Position numbers and translations under genes: made by a program. The notes beneath the pieces are model-generated. The model had not been told where the DNA came from. It worked only from the letters and a program-made list of their open reading frames with translations, and ran no database searches. From assembly GCA_963746885.1 (NCBI GenBank), contig CAVVDM010000009.1:62001-126000 (forward strand): 64,000 bases of DNA, read 5' to 3'. Below, one piece after another: positions 29,789 through 37,989 of the stretch (positions are counted from its first letter, which is position 1; every line of letters starts with the position of its first letter). The stretch is from DATARH01 sp963746885. Its GTDB lineage: Bacteria > Pseudomonadota > Alphaproteobacteria > ATCC43930 > CGMCC-115725.

Positions 29789-31006
29789 CGGACTTGTTGG
29801 GGTGGACGGCCCCACGGCATCGCGTGCCAAAGTTTCGGGGTCGTATGACCGAAACGAGGGAGCCGTCCGCCATGGAGCTTAAACGCATTGCCATCGACAC
29901 GTCCAAGTCGGTGTTCACCCTGCACGGGGTGGATGCCCAAGAGCGTCCGGTGCTCCGCCGCGACCTTCGCCGGGGCCAATTGGTCGCATTCTTCGCCAAG
30001 CTGGCGCCGACCGAGGTGGTGCTGGAAGCGTGCGGCGGCTCGCACCATTGGGCGCGCACGCTGAGCAAGCTGGGCCACCGGGTGGGGCTGATCCCGCCGC
30101 AATACGTCAAGCCGTTCGTCAAGCGCGGCAAGACTGACCGGAACGACGCCGAGGCGATCAGCGAGGCCGCCAGCCGGCCAGCGATGCGCCGGGTGGCGAT
30201 CAAGTCGGCCACCCAACAAGCCGATGCTCTCACTCTGAGCGCCCGCGAGCTGCTGGTGGCCCAGCGCACCCAGACCATCAACGCGCTGCGCGGCCATGCC
30301 GCTGAGTTTGGCGTGGTGGTGGCCGGCGGCACCGGCCGGGTGGCCGAGCTGCTGGCGGCGGTGGCGCAGGATGCCGAGGTACCGCAGGCCGCGCGCCGCC
30401 TGCTGGCCTTCCTGGGGCAGCAGGTGGCGCATCTCGACCGCGAGATCGCCAAGCTCGACACGGCGCTGATGGCGCAGCACAAGGCCAACCCGGTCAGCCG
30501 GCTGCTGGCCGAGATTCCCGGCATCGGCCCGATCGGCGCGTTGACGCTGGCCGTACGGATCGACCCGACGCAATTCCAATCCGGCCGCCACCTGGCCGCC
30601 TGGATCGGGCTGACGCCGCGCGAGCACTCCAGCGGCGGCAAGCAGCGCATGGGCGGCATCAGCCGGGCCGGCGACGAGCGGCTGCGCCAATTGCTGGTGC
30701 TCGGGGCCACGGCGATCATCCGATACGCCAAGCCGGGCCGCGCCTCGGCCTGGCTGCTGTCCTTGCTGGAGCGCCGGCCGCGCAAGCTGGCGGCGGTGGC
30801 TCTGGCCAACAAGATGGCCCGCATCGCGTGGGCCATGATGACGACCGGCGAGGCATATCGGCGAGCTCCGCTCGCGGCCGCTGCCTGACCGGTCGTCGCT
30901 GCCAGGAGTGCAGGTGTGCCGCGAGGAGATGATGATCGGTCGATCCGACGATCCAGAACACCCCGCCCGGATCACCGGCGTCCCGACGCCGCGGACTTGT
31001 TTGGGG
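29789..31006 (+). mobile_element. IS110-family insertion sequence
   Basis: About 1.2 kb containing one intact transposase. A near-identical motif, CGGACTTGTTGGGG at the left (29789-29802) and CGGACTTGTTTGGGG at the right (30992-31006), bounds it. No terminal inverted repeat is obvious, which fits IS110 elements. The right boundary is uncertain: recognisable IS256 sequence resumes only near 31140. Insertion is inside the IS256 transposase gene, between codons for RDRETR and GTVERRIP. Confidence 0.7.
29872..30888 (+). CDS. IS110-family transposase (DEDD recombinase)
   Basis: A 338-residue intact protein from the ATG at 29872 (MELKRIAIDTSKS). The N-terminal RuvC-like DEDD domain has IDTSKSVFTLHGVD, VVLEACGGSHHWAR and KTDRNDAEAISEA. 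The C-terminal Tnp_20 domain has LAEIPGIGPIGALTLAV, AAWIGLTPREHSSGGKQRMG and SRAGDERLRQL with its nucleophilic-serine region. IS110 enzymes act with a bridge RNA encoded in the element. This is the only undamaged transposase in the window. Confidence 0.93.
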   Translation: MELKRIAIDTSKSVFTLHGVDAQERPVLRRDLRRGQLVAFFAKLAPTEVVLEACGGSHHWARTLSKLGHRVGLIPPQYVKPFVKRGKTDRNDAEAISEAASRPAMRRVAIKSATQQADALTLSARELLVAQRTQTINALRGHAAEFGVVVAGGTGRVAELLAAVAQDAEVPQAARRLLAFLGQQVAHLDREIAKLDTALMAQHKANPVSRLLAEIPGIGPIGALTLAVRIDPTQFQSGRHLAAWIGLTPREHSSGGKQRMGGISRAGDERLRQLLVLGATAIIRYAKPGRASAWLLSLLERRPRKLAAVALANKMARIAWAMMTTGEAYRRAPLAAAA

Positions 31007-31140
31007 CTGGATTGCGGAACCCATCTGGGCCAGCGGCATGTGCCGCGCAAACAGGCCGGACACATGACCGCACATCGTACCGTCGTCGACTCTTCGCCCG
31101 TCACCCCTTGCACTCCGGGGCCGTCCACACATGATCCGGG
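30889..31140 (+). other. Non-coding right flank of the IS110 element
   Basis: About 250 bases between the transposase stop and the resumed IS256 sequence, with no convincing ORF. The left non-coding end is only about 80 bases. In IS110 elements the longer non-coding end usually carries the bridge RNA (left in the IS110 group, right in the IS1111 group). This stretch is therefore the place to look. No fold was computed. Confidence 0.35.
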
Positions 31141-31687
31141 GGCGGGTCTCCCGGTCGCGCTCGCGATACCCGTTGCGCTGCGTGATCCGATCGGCGCTGC
31201 GTCCCGGTCAGGTTCTCGACCTCCAGCTCCATCAGGCGATGCGAGGCGGACCCGATCATCTCGCGCAGCAGATCGGCGTCCGAACTCTTCTCCAAAAGCG
31301 CCTGAAGCTCATCATCTCGTCGGTCATCCTCGGATCCTCGGGTCGGTGGAAGGGCTTCAACCGAAACCTGGCGAAGACCCGCGATGACCACCGCCGTGGA
31401 TAAGCAGCCCGCCGCAGCGACCGCCGCGAGTCAGGCGGCGGCGGGCTACGTACCTACAGCTCTACACCACCCCTCGGGACACGACCGGCGGCCGCCTCCG
31501 GGAATCGCGGGCGGCGTATCCTCAGCAGTCACGGTGCGGTAGCCGCTCCCGCCATGCCAGCGGCATCTTGTGCGACCCGGCGTCGCCGCCGCGCGGGCCG
31601 TAGCGTCGACGCGCGCCGCATATCTGCATCATTGGCCTACGCGCGACGGCCGGAGACAGTGGAGATCGGGCGAGCGGAGCAGCGCCG

Positions 31688-32199
31688 GTGGCGCGTCTTG
31701 AAGACCTTAAGGCCGGCGCCAGCATCCGGGGGCTTGCACCGGGCGGCCTCGCAAAGGTTGTGCAGGTCGAGTAGTTCGGCGATCAAGCGGTCAAGGTCGC
31801 CTTTGAGGTTTCGGCGGCACAGCTGCGCCTCGTCTCCGAAGCGTACCGCATCCGCTTCGCGCACCTGTTCGATCCGTACCTCGCCGATCCATGTGTCTAG
31901 AATCGAGCCGCTCCCGCATCATATCACCGCGGTCTACGGCGAGGTGCTGCCGCGTTAGGCGCTCCGCTTTCTGCTCGCCGACGAGCCGGCGCCGGCAAGA
32001 CCATCAGTTCGGCCTCTCGTTCGACATCCCGACGCGCGATCAGGTCGAGGCGGCGTGCACTGGCAACCCGTTCGGCGAGTTTCGCCCGTTGCATCATTTC
32101 TCAGACCCCGTCGCCGCGTTCCTCTGCCCTGGCCACGCGCGGCTCGACGCCGTGGCGGATCTGACGCTCGGACGATATCGCAACCTGATTCAAACTTAA
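31688..32199 (+). pseudogene. Relic of an SNF2/DrmD-like helicase
   Basis: From a GTG at 31688 the sequence reads MARLEDLKAGASIRGLAPGG and on to VQVE, then a TAG at 31772-31774 where the family has tryptophan, then FGDQAVKVAFE. Later pieces in shifted frames are LVSEAYRIRFAHLFDPYLA, LPHHITAVYGEVLPR and LRFLLADE followed by GAGKTIS, the Walker A region. A final piece (about 32030-32199) is PTRDQVEAACTGNPFGEF, LHHFSDPV and ARLDAVADLTLGRYRNLIQ. The order matches large helicase-related proteins such as DISARM DrmD. Most of the roughly 1000-residue protein, including the bulk of the motor, is deleted. Family naming is from memory of conserved segments. Confidence 0.6.
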
Positions 32200-32221
32200 C
32201 GCGATCATTCTGGCGGATGTT

Positions 32222-33016
32222 TCAGCTCAGGAACTGTTCCTTGAAGACGCGTTCCTCAAGGTTGGCTTCGTGATCGAACAGCACGGTCATCGCGATGTCG
32301 CGGTTCTCGTGGATCGCGACCGAGACGATGTCGCGCACCTCGGTGAAGTCGGCGACGGCGCTGACCGGGCGCTTGTCGGTTTCCAAGGCCTCGATCTTGA
32401 CCCGCGCGCCGTGCGGCAAGAGCGCGCCGCGCCAGCGCCGCGGGCGGAAGGCGCTGATCGGGGTCAGGGCCATGATTTCGGCGCCGAGCGGGATGATCGG
32501 CCCGTGCGCCGACAGGTTGTAGGCGGTGCTGCCGACCGGGGTCGACAGCAGGATGCCGTCGGCCATCAACTCGTCCAAGCCGAACGACGTCGTCGACGCT
32601 GATCCTGAGCTTGGCGGCCTGGCGGGTCTCGCGCAGCAGCGACACCTCGTTGAAGGCGATCGCGCGGTGGCAGGTGCCGTCCTCGCGCCAGGCGATCATT
32701 TCGAGCGGATGCAGCTCGACCGGCTGCGCCGAGGCGAGGCGCTCGTCGAGCCCGTCAAGGCGATAGGAGTTCATCAGGAAGCCGACGCTGCCGCGGTGGA
32801 TGCCGAAGATCGGCTTGCCGCTGCCGACGAAGCGATGCAGCGTTTCGAGCATGAAGCCGTCGCCGCCCAGCGGCACGACGATTTCGGCCTCTTCCGGCTC
32901 GATCGTCGCCGTAGCGCTGCGCGCAGCGCGGCCAGCGCCTGCTGCGCCGCCTCGGCGTCGGAGGCGACGAATGCGACGCTGCACCGGCGCTGGTGTCGGC
33001 AAGGGGCGGTGGTCAA
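32222..33016 (-). pseudogene. nadK: NAD kinase with two frameshifts
   Basis: Three frames join to a full NadK. N-terminal: CSVAFVASDAEAAQQALAAL. Middle: EIVVPLGGDGFMLETLHRF with the GGDG catalytic motif, GIHRGSVGFLMN and IAFNEVSLLRE. C-terminal: LMADGILLSTPVGSTAYNLS followed by AHGPIIPLG. Frame changes fall near 32920 and 32590. NAD kinase makes NADP and is normally essential, so errors in the sequence are more likely than true inactivation. A TTG start at 33016 overlaps the moaA stop. Confidence 0.85.
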
Positions 33017-34011
33017 CCGCCGGTCACGCTCATATGCCGGGCGACGGCAGGCCGGTTGATGGCGGCGGTCGATGATGAAATCGTGGCCTTTCGGCTTGCG
33101 GCCGATCGCCTCGCGGATCGCGCGCCTCGACCGGCGCGTCGCTTTCCGATTGGCGCAACGGGGTGCGCAGGTCGGCGGCGTCCTCCTGCCCGAGGCACAT
33201 ATAGAGCGTGCCGGTGCAGGTCAGCCGCACCCGGTTGCAGCTTTCGCAGAAATTATGGGTCAGCGGGGTGATGAAGCCGAGCCGGTCCGCCGGTCTCGCG
33301 CACCGTGACGTAGCGCGCCGGCCCGCCGGTGCGGTAGTCGCTCTCGTCGAGGGTCCAGCGCCGCTGCAGCCGGGCGCGCACCAGCGACAGCGGCAGGTAT
33401 TGTTCAAGCCGGTTCTCGCCGCCGATGTCGCCCATCGGCATGACCTCGATGATGACGAGGTCAAAACCCTCGCCGCCGCCCAGGCGACGAGCTCGTCGAG
33501 CTCCTCCTCGTTGACGCCGCGCAATGCGACCGTGTTGATCTTGACCGCGAGCCCGGCCCGCTTCGCCGCCGCCAGCCCTTCGAGCACCTGGTCGAGCCGG
33601 CCGCGCCGGGTGATCTCGGTGAATTTGGCCGGGTCGAGCGTGTCGAGCGAGACATTGACCCGGCGCACGCCGCAATCGCGCAGTTCATCGGCGTAGCGGG
33701 CGAGCTGGCTGCCGTTGGTGGTCAGGGTCAGTTCGTCGAGCGCGCCGGCTGTCGATGTGGCGCCCCAAGCGAGCGGAACAGGGTCATGATGTTGCGCCGC
33801 ACCAGCGGCTCGCCGCCGGTCAGCCGGAGTTTCCTGACGCCGAGGCGGATGAAGGCACTGCACACGCGGTCGAGCTCTTCGAGGCGTCAAGAGCTCCCGC
33901 TTCGGCAGAAAGCTCCATCTCTTCCGCCATGCAATAGACGCAGCGGAAATCGCAGCGGTCGGTGACCGATACGCGCAGATAGGTGATGGAGCGTCCAAAC
34001 GGGTCGATCAT
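33013..34011 (-). pseudogene. moaA: GTP 3',8-cyclase MoaA with several frameshifts
   Basis: The radical-SAM cluster is at the start: RVSVTDRCDFRCVYCMAEEM (CxxxCxxC). Later frames give LTLTTNGSQLARYADELRDC, VNVSLDTLDPAKFTEITRRG, VIIEVMPMGDIGGENRLEQY, FCESCNRVRLTCTGTLYMCL (second Fe-S cluster cysteines) and, at the very end, KPKGHDFIIDRRHQPAVARH. At least four frame changes are needed. MoaA starts molybdenum cofactor synthesis from GTP. No other moa genes are nearby. Confidence 0.85.
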
Positions 34012-34098
34012 GCTACGGTCCAGTGCGCGCGACGAACATGCGCCGCGGCCAAATATATAGGTCGCGGTGGCCGGCTGTCGCCCCCGATGTGATCATGG

Positions 34099-35133
34099 CT
34101 ATTTCGACGTCTCAAGTGGATTGGGGAAGAGGTCTTCCAGGGGGGCGGCGATGAGATGACAGTCGCGAAAGTTGTGGTGGAGCGGTAGCCACGGGCTCTT
34201 GCCCTTGCGGCCTGGAACAGGCCGTTGAGGCCTTCGAGGCGGGCGTTGCTGTGGGGGAGACCAGCGCTGGAGGATGCGTTCGAGGTGGTTCTCGAGGTGG
34301 AGGGCGCGCCGGACCGGGTCGAGGAAGGATGTCATCGGCGAGCCGGCCGGCGTGACGCAGGAAGTGGGTGATGCGCCAGCGGGCGGCCTGGACGCTTTCG
34401 GCTTTGCGGACCCAGCGGAGCTTTTCCTTGATCCGCCAAGCGATGGCGGTGAACAGATCCGACGCTTCGAGTTCGGCGAGCGCGTCGGCTTGTGCATTGG
34501 TGAGGCGGCCATCGGCCCGCTTCAGGATGGCCCAGCGCAAGGTCTTGGGCAGCTTGCTGTGCTTGGCTTCGGCGCGGCGGACGTCATCGACGGCCTTGGT
34601 GAACATCTGCACGACGTGGAACCAGTCGACGGTGATAGCGGCGTTTTCGAATGTCTCGCCGACGGCGGCGATGAAGGCGCCGCTCATGTCGCAGACGACC
34701 TCGACGATGCGGCTGGGCGCCATGTGCCCGCATGAAGGCGCCGCGCCACCGCCCGCTCAACGTAGAATTCGAGGACCCGCCAGAGGCGCTTGTCGGTGAC
34801 GCCGATGAACGGCGCCGCTGCCGCTGCCGGCATCTCGCACATCAGCAGCAGCGCCGCCTGCTCGAAGAGCAGAGTGAAGCCGCTCTCCGGCCGCGCTCAT
34901 GGCCCCTTGATCCGCAGCACGCCGTGCTCGGCACACGCGACCCGCGGGAGCCGAGCGGTGATGCAGCAATGGTGCTGGAAGAAGTTGAGGTGGCGCCAAG
35001 TGTCCTCCTTCCAGTCGTGCGGCTTGCTCGGCCGCCCGCGGTCGGGCGCGGGAACCGCTCGCCGGGCGGGGCGGCGATTGCCGGGCGCAGCTCGTGCGGC
35101 TGCCGCTCGCTCACCAAACCTGATGCCGCCCAC
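34099..35133 (-). pseudogene. ISL3-family transposase remnant
   Basis: Best-preserved stretch (34723-34330): RIVEVVCDMSGAFIAAVGET, ITVDWFHVVQMFTKAVDDVR, RRAEAKHSKLPKTLRWAILK and RWRITHFLRHAGRLADD. The N-terminal zinc-finger region at about 34900-35050 reads CCITARLPRVACAEHGVLRI. The end carries NPLETSK. The central part around the first catalytic aspartates is deleted near 34730, and several frameshifts are present. Dead element; it truncates the methyltransferase next to it. Confidence 0.8.
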
Positions 35134-35162
35134 GGTGAGCAGTTACCGTCGATGGGCTGCGC

Positions 35163-35567
35163 ATAAATATCCGCCCGATAAATCTGACGAACGGCGGACG
35201 CTTTGCGTTCGACATGTACAACCCGAACCTCGCCTTCCTCAGGGCCTATCCGTCGGGCAGGGTGGTGCGCCGATTTATTGGCGAGGACGGGCGCGCGCTC
35301 CATATCCAAGAAGAAGGCTGGTTCGACGAGAAAACCCTGGTGCTGCGGCTTGTCTGGCGCCTGTTCGACAGCGCCAGCGACAAGGAGATGGATATTCACT
35401 CCCTCATAATGAGCATCCGGCAATTTTTACCCGAAGACATTAGGAAAAGTGTCGAAGAGGCAGGTCTTCAAATCTCCGAATATTTCAGTGGCCTTAGTCG
35501 CGAACCATTCACTAGCGCTGCACGCCATCAAGTCCTCGTGTGTACGGCCGGCGGCCTGAACCGTTAG
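35163..35567 (+). pseudogene. C-terminal fragment of a class I SAM methyltransferase
   Basis: The frame opens at the edge of the ISL3 relic without a start and reads INLTNGGRFAFDMYNPNLAF, which matches the post-motif III segment LKPGGRFVFDVFNP of small-molecule methyltransferases. The remaining 110 residues contain VRRFIGEDGRALHIQEEG and RLVWRLFDSASDKEMD. The SAM-binding N-terminus is missing. An internal ATG at 35214 could give a 117-residue peptide but not an enzyme. Base composition drops toward its 3' end, like the next gene. Confidence 0.55.
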
Positions 35568-35732
35568 GGCGATGCTGCTGCACCGAGTGCACGTTAATTT
35601 CCGCCCAGAGCGCATCTGTACCAAAGCAAGATCTCTCTACCCCGTCGCGTTGAGCCTTGTGTCTGGCCAGCGGCGAGCGCCCGGCGGACGCGGGTCAGTT
35701 GACTCCTGTAACCGGATCTGAGAGGAGGAGCG

Positions 35733-36905
35733 ATGCCAGCAACCAACGCGGACGAAGAGGAAAGTTTTATCCCGGTGCTGCGCCCGCAGCTGCCGCCGGC
35801 GGAACGCCTGATCCCCTATCTGCGGCGAATCGATCAAACTCGGATTTATTCGAACCACGGACCACTGAGCTTGGAGCTGGAGCAGCGGCTCGCTGGGCTG
35901 TTGTGTTTGCCCCCCAGTGGTATTGTCTGCGCCAGTTGCGGGACAGCCGCCCTAATAGGCGCGATCTTGGCGACTGCGGGACGTGGTACCGCCGTTCGCC
36001 CGCTTGCCCTCCTGCCGTCGTTTACGTTCGCCGCCACGGCGGCAGCGATCGAGCAATGCGGCTATATACCTTATCTCGCCGATGTCGACGCTGAGAACTG
36101 GATGCTGGATCCTGGACATTTGAGGCGTCATCCCGAACTCGATCGGGTCGGGGTCGTGGTGCCAGTGGCGCCCTTCGGTCGGCCGGTTCCGCAGCACCCA
36201 TGGCAGGTTTTCCGCCGCCAGACTGGAATACCCGTCGTCATCGACGGCGCGGCCAGTTTCGAGGCTGCTTCAGATGCTCCAGATCGATTTCTCGGTGCGC
36301 TCCCAGTCGTTCTCAGCTTTCATGCCACGAAGAGCTTTGCGACCGGAGAGGGTGGCGGGGTGGCGACCACAGACCTCATCCTTGCCGAACGGATTATCAG
36401 GGCGTTGAATTTTGGGTTTCTCGAATCACGCGATTGTCAATCGCCAAGCATTAATGGAAAAATGAGCGAGTATCATGCCGCCGTTGGTCTCGCCGAACTC
36501 GACCTCTGGCCTGAAAAACGGATGGCGCTGCAGACTGTGTCCCACCATTATCGCCGCAAGTTTAAAGAGACAGGGCTGTCCGAGCGCTTTTACGGTCCCC
36601 CTGACATTGCAGGCTGCTATGCTTTATTCGAATGCCTCGGAGTTGAGGAGGCAGTTCACGTTCAGCGTAGCCTAAACCTGGAAGGCGTGGATTTTCGATT
36701 ATGGTACGGCATGGGCTTGCATCGGCAGAGTTATTTTGCCGAACTACCGCGTGACGCGCTCCCTGTCACGGACGATCTGGCGCCGCGACTTTTAGGTTTG
36801 CCGGTGGCGCCCGATCTTAGCGAGGCGGCTGTTCAGCGCGTCGTTGACGGTCTGGTGAGGGTGATACGAGCAAATCGGCCCCACGCCGGCCGCCAGCCCG
36901 AATAG
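35733..36905 (+). CDS. DegT/DnrJ/EryC1/StrS-type aminotransferase
   Basis: A 390-residue PLP enzyme of the sugar-aminotransferase type. It has the phosphate loop ASCGTAALIGAILA, the ring-stacking region LLPSFTFAATAAAI, VVIDGAASFEA with the cofactor aspartate, and the Schiff-base lysine in SFHATKSFATGEGGGVATTD. AGGAGGAG lies just before the ATG. Such enzymes make amino sugars for polysaccharides or modify glycosylated products. It is noticeably less GC-rich than the flanks and sits beside IS relics, so it was probably acquired. No nucleotide-sugar genes remain beside it. Confidence 0.85.
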   Translation: MPATNADEEESFIPVLRPQLPPAERLIPYLRRIDQTRIYSNHGPLSLELEQRLAGLLCLPPSGIVCASCGTAALIGAILATAGRGTAVRPLALLPSFTFAATAAAIEQCGYIPYLADVDAENWMLDPGHLRRHPELDRVGVVVPVAPFGRPVPQHPWQVFRRQTGIPVVIDGAASFEAASDAPDRFLGALPVVLSFHATKSFATGEGGGVATTDLILAERIIRALNFGFLESRDCQSPSINGKMSEYHAAVGLAELDLWPEKRMALQTVSHHYRRKFKETGLSERFYGPPDIAGCYALFECLGVEEAVHVQRSLNLEGVDFRLWYGMGLHRQSYFAELPRDALPVTDDLAPRLLGLPVAPDLSEAAVQRVVDGLVRVIRANRPHAGRQPE

Positions 36906-37444
36906 CCGATCCAGCGCCACGGCTTCCTCGCGCCAGCCCAATTCCGCCAGAAGCAGCTTCAAACCTCTGCGTCGGGTTCATAATATTAAATCGCCGGGTG
37001 CGTCACTGAGATGCCACCCGCATCAAGATCGCCCTGCCGAGCGTCTTCCCCTATCAGGCTGGCTTCGCCGAGCTCGCAAGTCGTATCGCGACGTTGCCGC
37101 CGTGACTGACGGGGGCCGGGCGTCCCCAGTTCAAACCCTTCGGCGCCAACCTCAAACCCCGATGCCAGTGTCCTCGACGCCACGGAAAACCACGCCTCGG
37201 TCAGCGGCACCGCGCGACCGAAAGGCGCCCCGCTGAATGATCCGGGTTAGAGGTAGATGCCGGCCAAGTCGCTTTCGCTTGGCCTCATGATCCGCGGCCG
37301 CCGGCGGCGGAATGGGAAAAGCCAAGGGTGCACAAAAAGCGGTTGGCTACGTCCCCCTTTCTTGAGGCCGTGTTTCAGGTTAGGAGTTGCATTGATGACG
37401 TTTATCGGAGCCCGCCGCGGCACTGGGCGTGGGAGAAGTGATCT
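36906..37444. other. Intergenic stretch with unassigned coding scraps
   Basis: No intact gene. On the plus strand two in-frame scraps look protein-like: IKIALPSVFPYQAGFAELAS near 37020-37100 and WEKPRVHKKRLATSPFLEAV followed by FQVRSCIDDVYRS near 37300-37425, the latter ending at a stop just before the next gene. They may be remains of one disrupted gene. I do not recognise the family. Confidence 0.35.
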
Positions 37445-37900
37445 GTGCAGTTGCTGAATTTAAAAACCGGTATCGATTTTGGCGCGAAAGGGAATTTGAA
37501 GGAGTTCAGCCCCACCGGTTTCTCGCCGACCCCCGACGTGGTCAGCACCTGGAGCGAAGCGTCGGTGGCCGAGCTGCTGTTCCGGCTGCCGCCGATGCGT
37601 CACGATTTGCGCTTCGCAATCGAGGTATTTCCGTTTCTGGGAGATGGTCAAGTTGCACAGCAGGCTTGCTGGGTGTATCTGAACGGCTTGTTTGTGCACT
37701 ACCAGACGATCAAGACGCCGCTCGAATTGATCTTCACGGTGTCGCGCGACATCCTCAACCCGCGCGCCAACCGCCTGTCGTTTGCCTTGCCGAACGCGGT
37801 CTCGCCGAGCGATCTCAAACTGGCGGACGATCTGCGCCTCCTAGGGCTTAGCTTTGTCAAGCTGACCGCCGGGCCGCCGGGCCCGCCGGCGGCGCCCTGA
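37445..37900 (+). CDS. Hypothetical protein, possible C-terminal fragment
   Basis: 151 residues from a GTG. Features are GIDFGAKGNLKEFSPTGFSP, STWSEASVAELLFRLPP, RFAIEVFPFLG and ACWVYLNGLFVHYQTIK. Alternating hydrophobic strands suggest a beta-sandwich, similar to C-terminal domains attached to some envelope glycosyltransferases (weak resemblance, from memory). There is no signal peptide or membrane segment. The sequence just upstream reads like coding DNA in another frame, so this may be the tail of a longer damaged gene. Confidence 0.45.
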   Translation: MQLLNLKTGIDFGAKGNLKEFSPTGFSPTPDVVSTWSEASVAELLFRLPPMRHDLRFAIEVFPFLGDGQVAQQACWVYLNGLFVHYQTIKTPLELIFTVSRDILNPRANRLSFALPNAVSPSDLKLADDLRLLGLSFVKLTAGPPGPPAAP

Positions 37901-37989
37901 GGGCGCGTCGACGAGCCGGCGGCGACGAGCCGTTGACGCCGGGGAATGATCGGCCGATCGTGCTGCGGCAGAACCGATGGGAGGGTGCC

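Larger units (their letters stand above)
29040..31327 (-). pseudogene. IS256-family transposase remnant (interrupted and frameshifted)
   Basis: N-terminal part at about 31327-31140: MTDEMMS, then LLEKSSDADLLREMIG and LMELEVENLTG, and in another frame ITQRNGYRERDRETR. Middle and C-terminal parts at about 29790-29040: RRIPKLRKGSYFPGF, LTAVIQEAYVQGVS, SKSQVSRLC, DGRVVSIAVIVAVGVNGDGR, GLRGVKLVVSDAHEGLKAAI, then NVLAHAGKQGRRVV. The last catalytic Glu region is missing. Several frame changes occur, including one directly after the start. The two halves are separated by the IS110 element. Certainly non-functional as written. Confidence 0.85.
29038..31486 (-). mobile_element. Degraded IS256-family element, split by an IS110 insertion
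   Basis: IS256-type transposase sequence is present on both sides of the IS110 element in the same orientation. Upstream of the transposase start (31327), at 31451-31486, the sequence around TACAGCTCTACACCACCCCT and GGGACACG resembles terminal sequences of IS256 elements from other Alphaproteobacteria, as I recall them. The opposite end is lost: transposase similarity stops near 29090, just ahead of the sir2 start. The outer boundary at the sir2 side is approximate. Confidence 0.65.

Noticed and set aside
29617..31128. A long minus-strand frame across the IS110 element
   Set aside because: Antisense to the intact IS110 transposase; no motifs.
31403..31450. AGCCCGCCGC...GCGGCGGGCT inverted repeat as a terminator
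   Set aside because: No T-run follows on either strand, and it lies at the edge of the IS256 remnant. It may be part of the element or chance in GC-rich DNA.
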